In this document: piece after piece, positions 6,002 to 14,634 of the stretch
Layout of the letters: each line of letters starts with the position of its first letter
Numbering within the stretch: position 1 is the stretch's first letter
Source of the DNA: an uncultured Pseudomonadota bacterium
GTDB lineage: Bacteria > Pseudomonadota > Gammaproteobacteria > Burkholderiales > Thiobacillaceae
NCBI GenBank assembly: GCA_903835655.1
Contig: CAILNT010000084.1
Coordinates: 1 to 62,389 of the forward strand
Length of the DNA stretch: 62,389 nucleotides
Direction of reading: 5' to 3'
Translations under genes and position numbers: made by a program
The notes under the pieces: model-generated
The model's input: only the letters and a program-made list of their open reading frames with translations
Told to the model about the DNA's origin: nothing
The model's database searches: none

Positions 6002-8602
6002 TCAGATGCTTTTCAGTTCATCCGTTGCGTCAACCCAGTTGCGCGCTCCTTCAACAGCATTGCTCTCGAACACCATCAGATAGCGGAAGTCGCGGCCAGC
6101 GGATTCCTGCCACAAGCGGCCGAGTTGCACTTTCACTTTCGAATCGGAATTGTCCCGGTCATCCCCCTTGGTTTCCACCAGGACGATGCGCCCACTTTGC
6201 ATGCGGACGATGAAATCGGGGTAATGGTTGGTGGCCCCGTTCAGGAAGAAGCCATGATTCTGGTCATTGCGGTGCCACCAGCGCACGTTTTCGCATTCCG
6301 CCAGAAAATCAGCCATACGATTTTCCAGGTTGTTGCCGCTGTCTTCGCGTTGGTAAAGGCTGTTGCCGCTGGGCGGATATGGCCTGCGTGGGCGGTTTTC
6401 CGGTGGCAAAGAAAAGTTTGGCTTGGCCACGACGAGATCCTTGCGTACCCAGCGCTCCATCTGGCCCAACGACCAAGTCAGCATTTCCAGGCGAACCCGT
6501 TTGCGGATGCCATCCACATAGGCGTGCTGGTGCTCGACCACTTCCTCAAGTTGAGCCGGCGTCAGCGTGGCCAGAATCTTCTCGATGTAGGTACGTATGT
6601 CGGCTTCGTTGAGCGGCGGCATCTTGCCGATCCAGTTGCTCACCAGGCCGATCAACTGTTGGCGCTTCGCATCCGGAGACAGGCTGGCCAGATACTCACG
6701 CAAGGCGCGGATTTCCTGTTCCTTCAGGCGAATGCGCGTGGGCTCATAGTCTTCGATACCTTCGGTGCCGATTCGTAGCAGGTCGATCTTGGCCACGTCT
6801 CCGGCCACGGGCAGCAACGTGAAGTCGTTGATGTCGCAGTTGGCGAGGCGGAATTCCCGGCCCAACAGGTTTTCCCTTTCCAGCAACACCCAGCCATCGT
6901 CAGCAAACAGCAGCCCTTCGGGCGCCTTGCGAAAAAATTGGGGGAGCTTGAGTTGGGCGATTTCATCCGCGAATTCATGGCGCAGGGGATAGGCTTTGTC
7001 CATCTTGTCGTTCAACTCGGGTGAGAGGTAATGGCCCGCTAGTTGCTGCTGGGCGGCGTCCAATTCCGTGGCTGCCTGCCGCCCGCACGCCAAAGTCACT
7101 TCCACCGAATCGGCAGGGGCATTCGTGTCCATGTCCCCGGCGGTCGCCTGTCCCGCGATAGAACTTGTCGGCCGGTTGAACAAGGGGGCGGTTTGGGGGG
7201 ATGTGGTCGGCAGGGAAGCCAGCGATTGTTCCAACGCTGCATCCGTCAAATCCGGCGTGCGGTAATCGTTCCGGCTGAAGCCAGCCCGGTTGAGGCCGGC
7301 CACGATTCTATCCAGCGTCTCGGAAAACACCGCCGATGCGGTCAGCACATAGCTTTGATTCAAAGGCTCGCGCCCGTGCGGCCGAACATAGGGCTGGCGC
7401 AGGATACGGCCGAGTATCTGCTCCACCTCCACCGGCGAGGATCGATCCGCCAGTGTCGCCAGGATGTAGGCGAACGGGCAGTTCCACCCCTCCTTCAGCG
7501 CGTTCACCGTCAGGATGTAACGCACCTGGCAATCGCTGGCACTGAGGTTGACCCCCTTCAACTCGTTGATGTCCGCCGTCTTGATATGGATTTGTTCCTC
7601 GGGGATACCGCGCTCGATGAGTTCAGCCTTTACCTTGGTGAACGTCATGCGCTCGTCTTTGCCCTTGCTTTCCGCTTGGAACAGAACGATGGGCCGGATC
7701 GGCAAGCCGCCCTCCGCCTGTTCAGCCTCTGCTTCCGCCTCCAGTCTGGCGCGCAAGTCGATAGCGTGGGCGATGACCGCCTCCCGGTCTGGCAGATTAC
7801 GCACGATCACCGGCAGTTTGACCATGTGCTGATCGCGCAAGGCCATCGCGTCGATGAAGCTGATGATGTTGGCGCCTTCGCGCGGGGTGGCAGTCAATTC
7901 CAGCACGAAAGACGGGTTCAGATTGGCCAGCATTTCCAGAGAGAGCGGCGTCGTCGCGTTGTGGCTTTCATCGACTACCACCACCGGATTCAACCCGGCC
8001 ATGACCGCGACCAACGAGTCCGGATCAATGTCCCCCTTCGTGGCTTTGGGTAGGCTGGCGAAAGGCGCCATTGCCGCGTTTTCCTGATAGAGCTTGCGGT
8101 CGTCCTTGTTCTTGGCGCGCAGGCTGTCATAAGTCAGCACCGCCATCACCAGGCCGTCGCGCACCGCATCGGGCGAAAACGCACTGCCCCCGGCCAGCAA
8201 GCCCGACTTGTCCAATACCGTGGCGCGCCCCTCGAAGTGGCTTTGCAGCGTCTGGAGATAAGGGTCGCCCGGCGTGCGTAGCGCCACCAGCACCTGTTCC
8301 TGGATGGATAACGATGGCACCAGCCACAGGCAAAAGCGCGCGTCACCCCGCCGCCGCTCCATTGCCGCAAAGATTTCCTTGAGCGCACACAAGCCGATCA
8401 AGGTCTTGCCGCCCGCCGTCGGCACCTTGGCGCAGACCTGCGGCACCCCGTGTGGCAGCGGCCGGTAACCGGGCATGCCACTCGCCCCCTTGGCATCCCA
8501 GTGGGCACGATAGGCCAACACCACATCATCGCAAGCCTGCCAGCGAACGAGAAAGGCGCGTAGATCGTCCAGTACCTGTTGCTGGTAGCTGTTGGGCGTC
8601 AT
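6002..8602 (-). CDS. res: type III restriction endonuclease subunit Res
   Basis: An 866-aa SF2 helicase-nuclease that cuts unmethylated DNA in complex with Mod, driven by ATP hydrolysis. Motif I VPTAGGKTLIG lies near residue 60, motif II VVVDESHN near residue 210, and motif VI EQILGRILRQPY near residue 400. The C-terminal PD-(D/E)xK nuclease is visible as YPDFIVRM followed by VLVETKGDD around residue 810. ATG 8602 is one base after the mod stop, while the longer start would run inside mod, so I use 8602. The length is normal for the family. It lies downstream of mod in one operon, and nothing looks broken. Confidence 0.93.
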   Translation of the reverse strand: MTPNSYQQQVLDDLRAFLVRWQACDDVVLAYRAHWDAKGASGMPGYRPLPHGVPQVCAKVPTAGGKTLIGLCALKEIFAAMERRRGDARFCLWLVPSLSIQEQVLVALRTPGDPYLQTLQSHFEGRATVLDKSGLLAGGSAFSPDAVRDGLVMAVLTYDSLRAKNKDDRKLYQENAAMAPFASLPKATKGDIDPDSLVAVMAGLNPVVVVDESHNATTPLSLEMLANLNPSFVLELTATPREGANIISFIDAMALRDQHMVKLPVIVRNLPDREAVIAHAIDLRARLEAEAEAEQAEGGLPIRPIVLFQAESKGKDERMTFTKVKAELIERGIPEEQIHIKTADINELKGVNLSASDCQVRYILTVNALKEGWNCPFAYILATLADRSSPVEVEQILGRILRQPYVRPHGREPLNQSYVLTASAVFSETLDRIVAGLNRAGFSRNDYRTPDLTDAALEQSLASLPTTSPQTAPLFNRPTSSIAGQATAGDMDTNAPADSVEVTLACGRQAATELDAAQQQLAGHYLSPELNDKMDKAYPLRHEFADEIAQLKLPQFFRKAPEGLLFADDGWVLLERENLLGREFRLANCDINDFTLLPVAGDVAKIDLLRIGTEGIEDYEPTRIRLKEQEIRALREYLASLSPDAKRQQLIGLVSNWIGKMPPLNEADIRTYIEKILATLTPAQLEEVVEHQHAYVDGIRKRVRLEMLTWSLGQMERWVRKDLVVAKPNFSLPPENRPRRPYPPSGNSLYQREDSGNNLENRMADFLAECENVRWWHRNDQNHGFFLNGATNHYPDFIVRMQSGRIVLVETKGDDRDNSDSKVKVQLGRLWQESAGRDFRYLMVFESNAVEGARNWVDATDELKSI

Positions 8603-8603
8603 G

Positions 8604-10241
8604 TCAGAGCCGGGAAACGTCGCGTGGAATTTTCTTGAAGGCGATGCCATGTCGCCGCATGAAGGCATCGCCCAGGGCGCACTGGTCGGCGTAGATCAGC
8701 ACCCGGCCAGGCGTTTTGACCAGCAACGCCAGCATGTCCAGGTCCAACGTTGTCGGCTGATCTGCTTCGTAGGCGAAGAACACCCGCTGGCCTTGTGCCT
8801 CGCCCAAGTAATACGGGGATACAGCGTTATCTGGCGCTGCCCGCGACTCTGACGGAATGCCCTCGGTGTAGGCCACGTAATCGCGGATTGCGGCAATCCC
8901 GGCCGCGCTGCTCAGGTTGCCATCCTCATCGAACAGGGCCGGGCCGATGGTGAAATACTCGAACCCGCCGCCCAGGCCGGCCACAGTTTTGGCACCTTCG
9001 CCGTAGCCTGCCATTACTCGCCGCACTCTCTCTGCGGTCAGGGTTTCGGCGTACTCCATCATTTCAACCAGGATGAATCGGCGGTTGCCACCATCCTGGG
9101 CGTTGAGTTTTAGAACAGCATGAGCAGTAGTGCCTGAACCGGCGAACGAATCGAGAACGATAGCCTGATCATTGCTATGAAGGCTCACGAGCCATTCGAT
9201 CAGCGAAGTTGGTTTAGGAGTGTCGAATGGCTTAGCACCGAAAATCTCCTTCAGCTCACGTGTTGCGTCAGAGTTGAATCCAATTTGATCAAGCCAAGTA
9301 CCCCAACCGACTGCTTTTTTCTTGTCTCTGATTTTTTCAAATGGAACCCAACGTTCATGGGCACTATCAACAGTCACGCCATCGTCAAAAGGGCAGAGTT
9401 CCCAGTGAGCGATTTCTGGATCAGCCAGGATGGCTTTCATCTTCTGATCTTTGCCCCAACGCCAATGCCCTTCCTCTCCATCGTTTCTATATGGGTAAAC
9501 GACTGCACCCGAGGGGGTGCTCAGTGGAAACCACTGTTTTGGCCTATGCCCTCTTAACGATGTACCCCCCCATTTACGCAATTCCCGGCCCTTCCTATAT
9601 GAGCCAAGCTTGTCTTTGAGATTTAGGGGGCCTACTGACCTTTCCTCTTGCGTGATGCAGGACATGTCACCGTTGTGGTAAATCAACACATACTCATGTC
9701 CTCCACGTAGGCCAGTTTTTTCCTTTCCACCACTGGGCTCTGCCAGACAGGGAGCACATGCTAATTTGTTGGATGCCCCGAAAATTGAATCAAGGATGGC
9801 GATCGCATTTCCCAACTCGGTATCGTCGATACTCATAAAAAGCAGTCCATCCACCGCCAGCAGTCGGTGCAGTAGTCTCAGCCTCGGATACATCATGCAC
9901 AGCCACTTCTCGTGCCGGCTCAGGTCTTCGCCTTCCTTGCCCACCACTTTGTTCAGCCACTTGCGGATGCGAGGGTCGTTGACGTTGTCGTTGTAAACCC
10001 AGCCCTCGTTGCCAGTGTTGTAAGGCGGGTCGATGTAGATGCACTTCACCCTCCCCTCGTATTCCGGCAGCAACGCCTTCAACGCTTCCAGGTTGTCGCC
10101 ATGAATGATCTTGTTGCCGGTGCTGTTCGCGGCCGTGCCCTCCGGCGCGGCGAAGGTGTACTGCCGTTGCAGCACGTGATAGGGAACGTCGTGGTGGAGG
10201 TTCTCGACCTTGTCTTTGCCCACCCAGATCAGTCGCGGCAT
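8604..10241 (-). CDS. mod: type III DNA methyltransferase subunit Mod
   Basis: A 545-aa N6-adenine methyltransferase of the beta class. The catalytic DPPYNTG motif is near residue 70 and the AdoMet-binding FAGSGTTAHAV motif near residue 375; between them lies the target recognition domain. Mod gives the R-M complex its sequence specificity and protects self DNA. The start MPRLIWVGKDKV (ATG 10241) fits family N termini; the upstream extension overlaps the divergent regulatory region. The central part (about 9180-9850) is visibly more AT-rich than both ends, as expected from exchange of the recognition domain. No simple-sequence tract indicating phase variation is visible. Confidence 0.93.
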   Translation of the reverse strand: MPRLIWVGKDKVENLHHDVPYHVLQRQYTFAAPEGTAANSTGNKIIHGDNLEALKALLPEYEGRVKCIYIDPPYNTGNEGWVYNDNVNDPRIRKWLNKVVGKEGEDLSRHEKWLCMMYPRLRLLHRLLAVDGLLFMSIDDTELGNAIAILDSIFGASNKLACAPCLAEPSGGKEKTGLRGGHEYVLIYHNGDMSCITQEERSVGPLNLKDKLGSYRKGRELRKWGGTSLRGHRPKQWFPLSTPSGAVVYPYRNDGEEGHWRWGKDQKMKAILADPEIAHWELCPFDDGVTVDSAHERWVPFEKIRDKKKAVGWGTWLDQIGFNSDATRELKEIFGAKPFDTPKPTSLIEWLVSLHSNDQAIVLDSFAGSGTTAHAVLKLNAQDGGNRRFILVEMMEYAETLTAERVRRVMAGYGEGAKTVAGLGGGFEYFTIGPALFDEDGNLSSAAGIAAIRDYVAYTEGIPSESRAAPDNAVSPYYLGEAQGQRVFFAYEADQPTTLDLDMLALLVKTPGRVLIYADQCALGDAFMRRHGIAFKKIPRDVSRL

Positions 10242-10350
10242 TTTCTTGTGGTTTCCGACAGGCCAGCGGCCTATTCGTGGCTTGAATCCCCGGTCTGTGC
10301 GGGGCAACTCGGGCGATTCTACGGATTACGTAGAGCGGCGGGCAAAGGGT

Positions 10351-10369
10351 TTCTTCGAATATCGAAGAA
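10351..10369. promoter_or_regulatory. 8-3-8 operator at the XRE regulator start
   Basis: Perfect inverted repeat TTCTTCGA-ata-TCGAAGAA ending on the first base of the regulator's ATG (10369). It sits between the divergent mod gene and the XRE gene, the position of an autoregulatory operator that could also control mod-res. Confidence 0.7.
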
Positions 10370-10698
10370 TGCCAAAACCCACCCAGACCCTGTTCGGCCG
10401 CCGCCTGCGCGAGGCACGGGCAAGGGTTGGCATCGCGCAAGACAAGTTGGGCGTGATGATCGGTCTGGATGAAGGGTGCAGCAGCGCGCGCATGAGCCGC
10501 TACGAGACAGGCGCGCATGAACCGACCTTTCGGGATGTCGAGAAAATCGCCCAGGCACTGGGTATCTCGTCCGCCTATTTTTTCTGCAACGACGATCTGC
10601 TGGCGGAATTGGTGCTGGATTTTGAGAAGTTGTCGCCAGCCCAGTGCCAGGCCGTCCTGGGCTACATATCGAGACTTATCGAGGGCGACCAACTGTAA
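10369..10698 (+). CDS. XRE-family regulator divergent from the type III R-M genes
   Basis: A 109-aa cytoplasmic Cro/CI-type HTH protein. The HTH spans about residues 8-65: LFGRRLREARARVGIAQDKL, a somewhat extended loop (GLDEGCSSARMSRYETG), then PTFRDVEKIAQALGISSAYF. A short C-terminal helix (LSPAQCQAVLGYISRLIEG) may mediate dimerisation. ATG 10369 coincides with the edge of a perfect palindrome, suggesting autorepression. It is divergent from mod-res with about 127 bp between the starts, much like controller proteins of R-M systems; control of R-M genes is inferred. The longer reading frame upstream lies inside mod and is not credible. Confidence 0.8.
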   Translation: MPKPTQTLFGRRLREARARVGIAQDKLGVMIGLDEGCSSARMSRYETGAHEPTFRDVEKIAQALGISSAYFFCNDDLLAELVLDFEKLSPAQCQAVLGYISRLIEGDQL

Positions 10699-10841
10699 AA
10701 CTGAGCGGGGGCATGGCATCCGGTTCAGGAAGCCTCTTGCCTCCACTGGGCTGGGCGAGCAGGCCAAGTCGGCCCACTGACCTTACGAGTCTCAGCGGCC
10801 GGCTTCCGGGGTCGTTGCAGTGGTGGTGTTCAGCCGGAGAG

Positions 10842-11342
10842 TTACCCTGGCTGATCGGGGAGAACAATGGCTAGCCAAGCCTGGCACATAGCGCCACCGT
10901 TCTTGCCGTAAAAAATCACGCCAGGCACTTTAGATAGCCCAGCCGCTACCGGCTCGCCGCACGCACCGCGCGGGGTGGCATGCGTGCATGAAGTGCAAGC
11001 CCGCGCCGGTTCCGGTGCAACCCGGTCGAGCGGTTCTGCCGCGATGGCTTCGGGGTGTCGTTCCAGCATCACGGCATGGGTCGCCGCCGGGTAGCTGGCC
11101 TTTTCCTCCGGCTCGCGGTCGGGGTAGTGAATCAGCCACCAGCGGGAAGCGGTCGCCGTGTCGTCAGCAGCCCTTATTCGCGCATCGCATTCGCCGTTGT
11201 CAATTTGTGGGGTTTCAGGGGTTTCAAGGGTGCAAACCAGTGATAGCGCGGGGTTTGCTGCAACCCCCGCCAGGTTGCATGGGGTTTCAGGGGTTGCAGG
11301 TTCGCGGTTTTCCAGCTTCGACAGCAGCGCATCAAGCCCCAT
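10842..11342 (-). CDS. island hypothetical protein with Cys cluster
   Basis: A 166-aa protein overlapping the end of the primase-helicase gene by 11 nt, so translationally coupled. The N-terminal half contains ETPETP encoded by tandem nonamers. The C-terminal half contains CTSCTHATPRGACGE and a final CQAWL, a possible zinc site. Small Cys-containing proteins downstream of such primases are common in tRNA islands (recalled). Function is unknown. The first in-frame ATG (MGLDALLSKLEN) is used as the start. Confidence 0.65.
   Translation of the reverse strand: MGLDALLSKLENREPATPETPCNLAGVAANPALSLVCTLETPETPQIDNGECDARIRAADDTATASRWWLIHYPDREPEEKASYPAATHAVMLERHPEAIAAEPLDRVAPEPARACTSCTHATPRGACGEPVAAGLSKVPGVIFYGKNGGAMCQAWLAIVLPDQPG
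11209..11298 (+). repeat. GGGGTTTCA nonamer pairs, cluster 1
   Basis: Two tandem pairs of the nonamer GGGGTTTCA (11209, 11218; 11281 and a one-mismatch copy at 11290), period 9, inside the 166-aa gene on the strand opposite to its coding sense. The same nonamer recurs in cluster 2 in the neighbouring gene. Confidence 0.6.
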
Positions 11343-14142
11343 GATCGCCTCCCAGCTTGTCGGGGTTGATCGGGTACAGCTTCACCGGCCGCCCGCCGAT
11401 TCGGTAGAACTTGGCCCGCTTGCCGCCTGCCCCTGGTGCTGGCAGTGCCCCGGCTTCCTGCAAGGCATCCAGCGCCCGGCTGAAGTCGAACCCCTTCAAG
11501 GCTTCGCGCATCCCGTCCGCCGTGAACAGATAGGCGCGCTCGCCCGCTGAATCACTCCACCAGCCGGCCCGGTCGCGGGTCTGGGTTTCGTGGTCGCTGT
11601 TCGCATCAGAAAAGCGCCCGTCGCCGTGGCGCTCGATGAATCCGGAAACCCGGTCAAGGATTTGCCGGCGTTCGTCGTTGCCATGCCCGCGCAGTCCACG
11701 CCACACCTTGAAGCCTTCCGCCGCCGCCCGGATGGCTTCGCCCTCGGGCCAGCCGGTCAATCCGTATTCAGTCGCCACCTCGCCGGCCAGGGCGAACAAG
11801 GCGAAGCGGCCCGCCGCGCGCTTGTCCTGTCCCTCGCCCCCATCGGCGGCGAAGGGGGGCAAGTCCTTGATGCGTTCGAGCAGGGCGCAGAAATCGCGGG
11901 TGTCTCGGGTCAACTGTTCCAGGAAGGCGCGGCCGGCGTGCCCGTGGTGCGTTGCCGACGCGCGCTTGATCGCGTCCGAAAACGCCGTGCCGCTCGCCAT
12001 GCCATGCAGGGTGTCCCATGCGCCGAAGGTGCGAGAGGCCGGAATATCGAGCAGCCGCACAGACTGCCCCGCTTTGGCCCGGTGCCCGACTTCCAGCATC
12101 GTGGTGGCGATGGTGCGCTCACCACTGGACAACACCACGCAACGCCAGCGCACCACGCCGCGAGCATTGCCGGATCGGTTCGCCCGTTGCTTGCCGCGAC
12201 CGTTGCCCAGGGCATAGACGATGGCCCCGACTTCCTTGGGATCGCACTCGCTGATTTCATCTAGGGCGAGCAGGCAATCGTTGAACAGCGCCGCCGCGCC
12301 TTCCATGCCGTTCGCTGTGGCCCGCCAGCTTCGCCGGAAATTCGGCCCGCCCCAGGTCGCACAAGCCGCTTCGATGGCCGTGGTCTTGCCGGTCGATGAA
12401 TCGCCCACGTAGTGAATCCCGCCGCCTTCGGCATTGCAGCGTGCCAGCAGCGGCCCCGCGAAGGATGCCGACAGCGCCAGCAGCAATAGCGGGTTGCCCA
12501 CTGCACGCGCGGCGATTTCCGCCTGCCAGCCTTCCAGGGTGCCGGCCTTCGTGTGTTCATCGTGCCCGCGCTCGCCACTCTGGAAGATCACGCCGGAAGC
12601 GGCCGGCCCGATCACAACATCCGGCAAGACGAAAGAGCCATCGCACCATCCGACTTGCAGGGCGCAACGCATTCGGCGTTTCGGCGGTTTCGCTTGCAGG
12701 TAATTGGCCAGCAGGGTCTTGGCGGTCGGGTCGATTTCCACGCCCATGGCCAGCAGTTCGCCGCGTAGGTCATCGCCGCCGGCCTTGAGCAATTCCATCG
12801 GCATCGCCCATTCCCGCCAGCGGTTCAGGGTGTTCCTGAATCTCAGCAGCCGGCCGAAGTTGTTGTCCTGCCCGTCGAATGTGATGGCCTCGATATGAAG
12901 GGGCGAACACACCCAACTTTGCGTGAGTGCCGGGGGTGCATCGCCCTTACCGGGCTTGATGCCGAAGTACCAGACGCCGGGCCGATACTTCGCGCCGCCG
13001 TGTTCAAGATAGGCATCGAACGCGCAGAAGCGGGGGCGCTCGTTGATGCCGGGGATCAGGGAAACCGGGGATTCTGATACCTCTGAAACCTCTTGAATCC
13101 CGGCCGGGGTTTCAGTGGAAGCCGCGTCGTTGCTGGGTTGAACCCCTGAAACTCCTGAAACCCCGTTTTCATTTGATGCCGCGTTCGCTATGGCCCGTCC
13201 TACGGCTTCCAGGCCGCACAGTTGCGCCATGTCGTTGAAGTCGGTCGCCTTCTCCGGCCGGTCTGGCCCGAAGTCGGGAACCGCCACCACGCTGCCCACT
13301 GCGCGCGCCGCTTCGGTCGCTTTGGTCAAGCCAGGGTTTCCGGCGGTCAGGTAGTCGTCATCGGCGCACAAGATCAAGAGCAGGTCGGGGAACTTGGCGC
13401 GCATGGCCTGAGCCACGGCCATCAAGTTGCCGGCACTGAACGCCACGGCTACCGGGTAGCCCGTGGCCTCATGAATGGATGCGCCCGTGGCGAATCCCTC
13501 ACAGATGGCCAGCGCGGCCGTGCCCTTCGGGTTGCCGATGGGGTAGTAGCAGCCAGCCACCCGGCTACCGGTCACCGGACGCTTCAGCGTATCCGCCCCG
13601 ATGAACTGCAATGAGTGGAGAACGCCATCAGCCCACATGGGGATCACCAGCAGCAAGCCGGATAACTCGGGCGAGAGGTTGGGGGCGATGGTGCGCGCCT
13701 GTTCGGCCTGCATCACCTTCGCGCCGTTGGGCTGGATGGTCTTCTTGACCAGATAGGGATGGTCGCCGGGTGCTGGATAGGCGGCAGCCAAAATCAGGCT
13801 GGCAGACTCGCGTGCTTCGGTGTGCCGGCTGGCCTGTTCGGTTTCGCGTTGCTTTCGCGCGGCTTCGACCTTGGCCCGATGTTCGGCTTCCTCGGCTGGC
13901 GTGTACCTGGCGCGGCCGGTATCGGCTCGCCAGTTCTCCCAGCCCAGGCCATCACGATGATTCTCGAAGCCTCCTGCCGGGATGCCGTTCAGATGCAGCA
14001 GATAAGCCGCGTCATTCTTGCCGCTCTTGCCTTCGGCGTCGCAGCGATGCAGCTTGCCATCGGCGAGGATTTCCTCTGGGGCGAGGATTCCGCGAACTGA
14101 CAGCGCCGCTCGGAATTGGTTGATTGGGCTGGCTGTCATCAT
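11332..14142 (-). CDS. primase-helicase: Toprim plus DUF927 ATPase domains
   Basis: A 936-aa replication-type protein. The N-terminal third carries a Toprim-like primase module (AICEGFATGASIHEA, VAVAFSAGNLMAV, LLLILCADDDYLTAGNPG around residues 205-265). A low-complexity linker (GVSGVSGVQ, EVSEVSES) follows, then a DUF927 helicase-like ATPase from about residue 360. Walker A is YVGDSSTGKTTAIEAA near 580 and Walker B is CLLALDEISECDP near 625. It resembles the multifunctional replication proteins of P4-like satellites and probably initiates replication of the excised island. Start ATG 14142 overlaps the preceding mini-gene stop as ATGA; ATG 14139 is an alternative. The organisation int / alpA-like / primase-helicase is a standard island core. 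Confidence 0.88.
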   Translation of the reverse strand: MMTASPINQFRAALSVRGILAPEEILADGKLHRCDAEGKSGKNDAAYLLHLNGIPAGGFENHRDGLGWENWRADTGRARYTPAEEAEHRAKVEAARKQRETEQASRHTEARESASLILAAAYPAPGDHPYLVKKTIQPNGAKVMQAEQARTIAPNLSPELSGLLLVIPMWADGVLHSLQFIGADTLKRPVTGSRVAGCYYPIGNPKGTAALAICEGFATGASIHEATGYPVAVAFSAGNLMAVAQAMRAKFPDLLLILCADDDYLTAGNPGLTKATEAARAVGSVVAVPDFGPDRPEKATDFNDMAQLCGLEAVGRAIANAASNENGVSGVSGVQPSNDAASTETPAGIQEVSEVSESPVSLIPGINERPRFCAFDAYLEHGGAKYRPGVWYFGIKPGKGDAPPALTQSWVCSPLHIEAITFDGQDNNFGRLLRFRNTLNRWREWAMPMELLKAGGDDLRGELLAMGVEIDPTAKTLLANYLQAKPPKRRMRCALQVGWCDGSFVLPDVVIGPAASGVIFQSGERGHDEHTKAGTLEGWQAEIAARAVGNPLLLLALSASFAGPLLARCNAEGGGIHYVGDSSTGKTTAIEAACATWGGPNFRRSWRATANGMEGAAALFNDCLLALDEISECDPKEVGAIVYALGNGRGKQRANRSGNARGVVRWRCVVLSSGERTIATTMLEVGHRAKAGQSVRLLDIPASRTFGAWDTLHGMASGTAFSDAIKRASATHHGHAGRAFLEQLTRDTRDFCALLERIKDLPPFAADGGEGQDKRAAGRFALFALAGEVATEYGLTGWPEGEAIRAAAEGFKVWRGLRGHGNDERRQILDRVSGFIERHGDGRFSDANSDHETQTRDRAGWWSDSAGERAYLFTADGMREALKGFDFSRALDALQEAGALPAPGAGGKRAKFYRIGGRPVKLYPINPDKLGGDHGA
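13080..13164. repeat. GGGGTTTCA nonamers, cluster 2
   Basis: About five copies or near-copies within the primase-helicase linker: a minus-strand AGGTTTCAG near 13080, a plus-strand GGGGTTTCA at 13106, and on the minus strand three tandem units across 13141-13164 (GGGGTTTCA, GGAGTTTCA, GGGGTTCAA). Both orientations occur, unlike a simple peptide repeat. Confidence 0.6.
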
Positions 14143-14222
14143 CGCCGCCCCCAGACCGCCCAAGCCACCACCAGCAGCGCCGCCACAAGTGCAGGAGAGT
14201 CAATCAGGGATGGCTGTTCCAT
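14139..14222 (-). CDS. 27-aa predicted membrane mini-protein
   Basis: ATG 14222 lies one base after the stop of the upstream HTH gene, with GGGGA 7 nt before it. The peptide begins MEQPSLIDSP and continues with one hydrophobic segment (ALVAALLVVAWAVW), ending GRR, so a single membrane span with basic residues at the C-terminal end. Its stop overlaps the primase-helicase start (ATGATGA). The spacing on both sides, ribosome site and composition make translation plausible; it may serve mainly to couple translation of the downstream gene. Function unknown. Confidence 0.5.
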   Translation of the reverse strand: MEQPSLIDSPALVAALLVVAWAVWGRR

Positions 14223-14223
14223 G

Positions 14224-14514
14224 TCACTGTCCCCGGTGCGAATCAATCCAGCCCTCGAATCCGTCGAGGTCAATCAGCACCTTGCGGCCGATGCGTACCA
14301 CGGCCCCAGCTTTGGCCAGCCCATTGCCTTTGATCAACTCGCCCCGGCTGTTCTTCCGGTCATGGGCGCGGAATACCAAATCACGCAGGGCGGCGGCCGT
14401 GAACGGGTACAGCTTCGCTGTTTGCTCAATGGTGGCCAGACGGCGGCCAGGTGTCAGGTGTGCCCCGGTTGGGGCGGGCGCCGTATGGGCGGCGGTGGCG
14501 GTTTTGGCTTGCAT
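14224..14514 (-). CDS. AlpA/excisionase-like HTH DNA-binding protein
   Basis: A 96-aa protein with a winged-HTH/MerR-like core. The helix TIEQTAKLYPFTAAALRDLVF runs from about residue 28 and is followed by the wing-like VVRIGRKVLIDLDGFEGWID. This pattern matches the small DNA-binding proteins (AlpA/Xis type) that regulate integrase and excision in tRNA islands. AAGGA 7 nt before ATG 14514 supports the start. It is the first gene of the replication module on the minus strand. Recombination directionality factor is the likely role; a pure transcriptional regulator is the alternative. Confidence 0.7.
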   Translation of the reverse strand: MQAKTATAAHTAPAPTGAHLTPGRRLATIEQTAKLYPFTAAALRDLVFRAHDRKNSRGELIKGNGLAKAGAVVRIGRKVLIDLDGFEGWIDSHRGQ

Positions 14515-14634
14515 CGCTCATTCCTTTCAATGTTGAGGGTGTTCAAGCGGCGCGGTGGGGTGCGCTCACTTGTTGCCATGCACATTGGGCGATGCATCTT
14601 CCCGCTTTGGGCGAAGCGGGAACCTATCGGGAAC

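Noticed and set aside
8604-10241. Phase-variation tract in mod
   Set aside because: I looked for long homopolymers or tetranucleotide repeats typical of phase-variable mod genes and found only short runs (up to six or seven).
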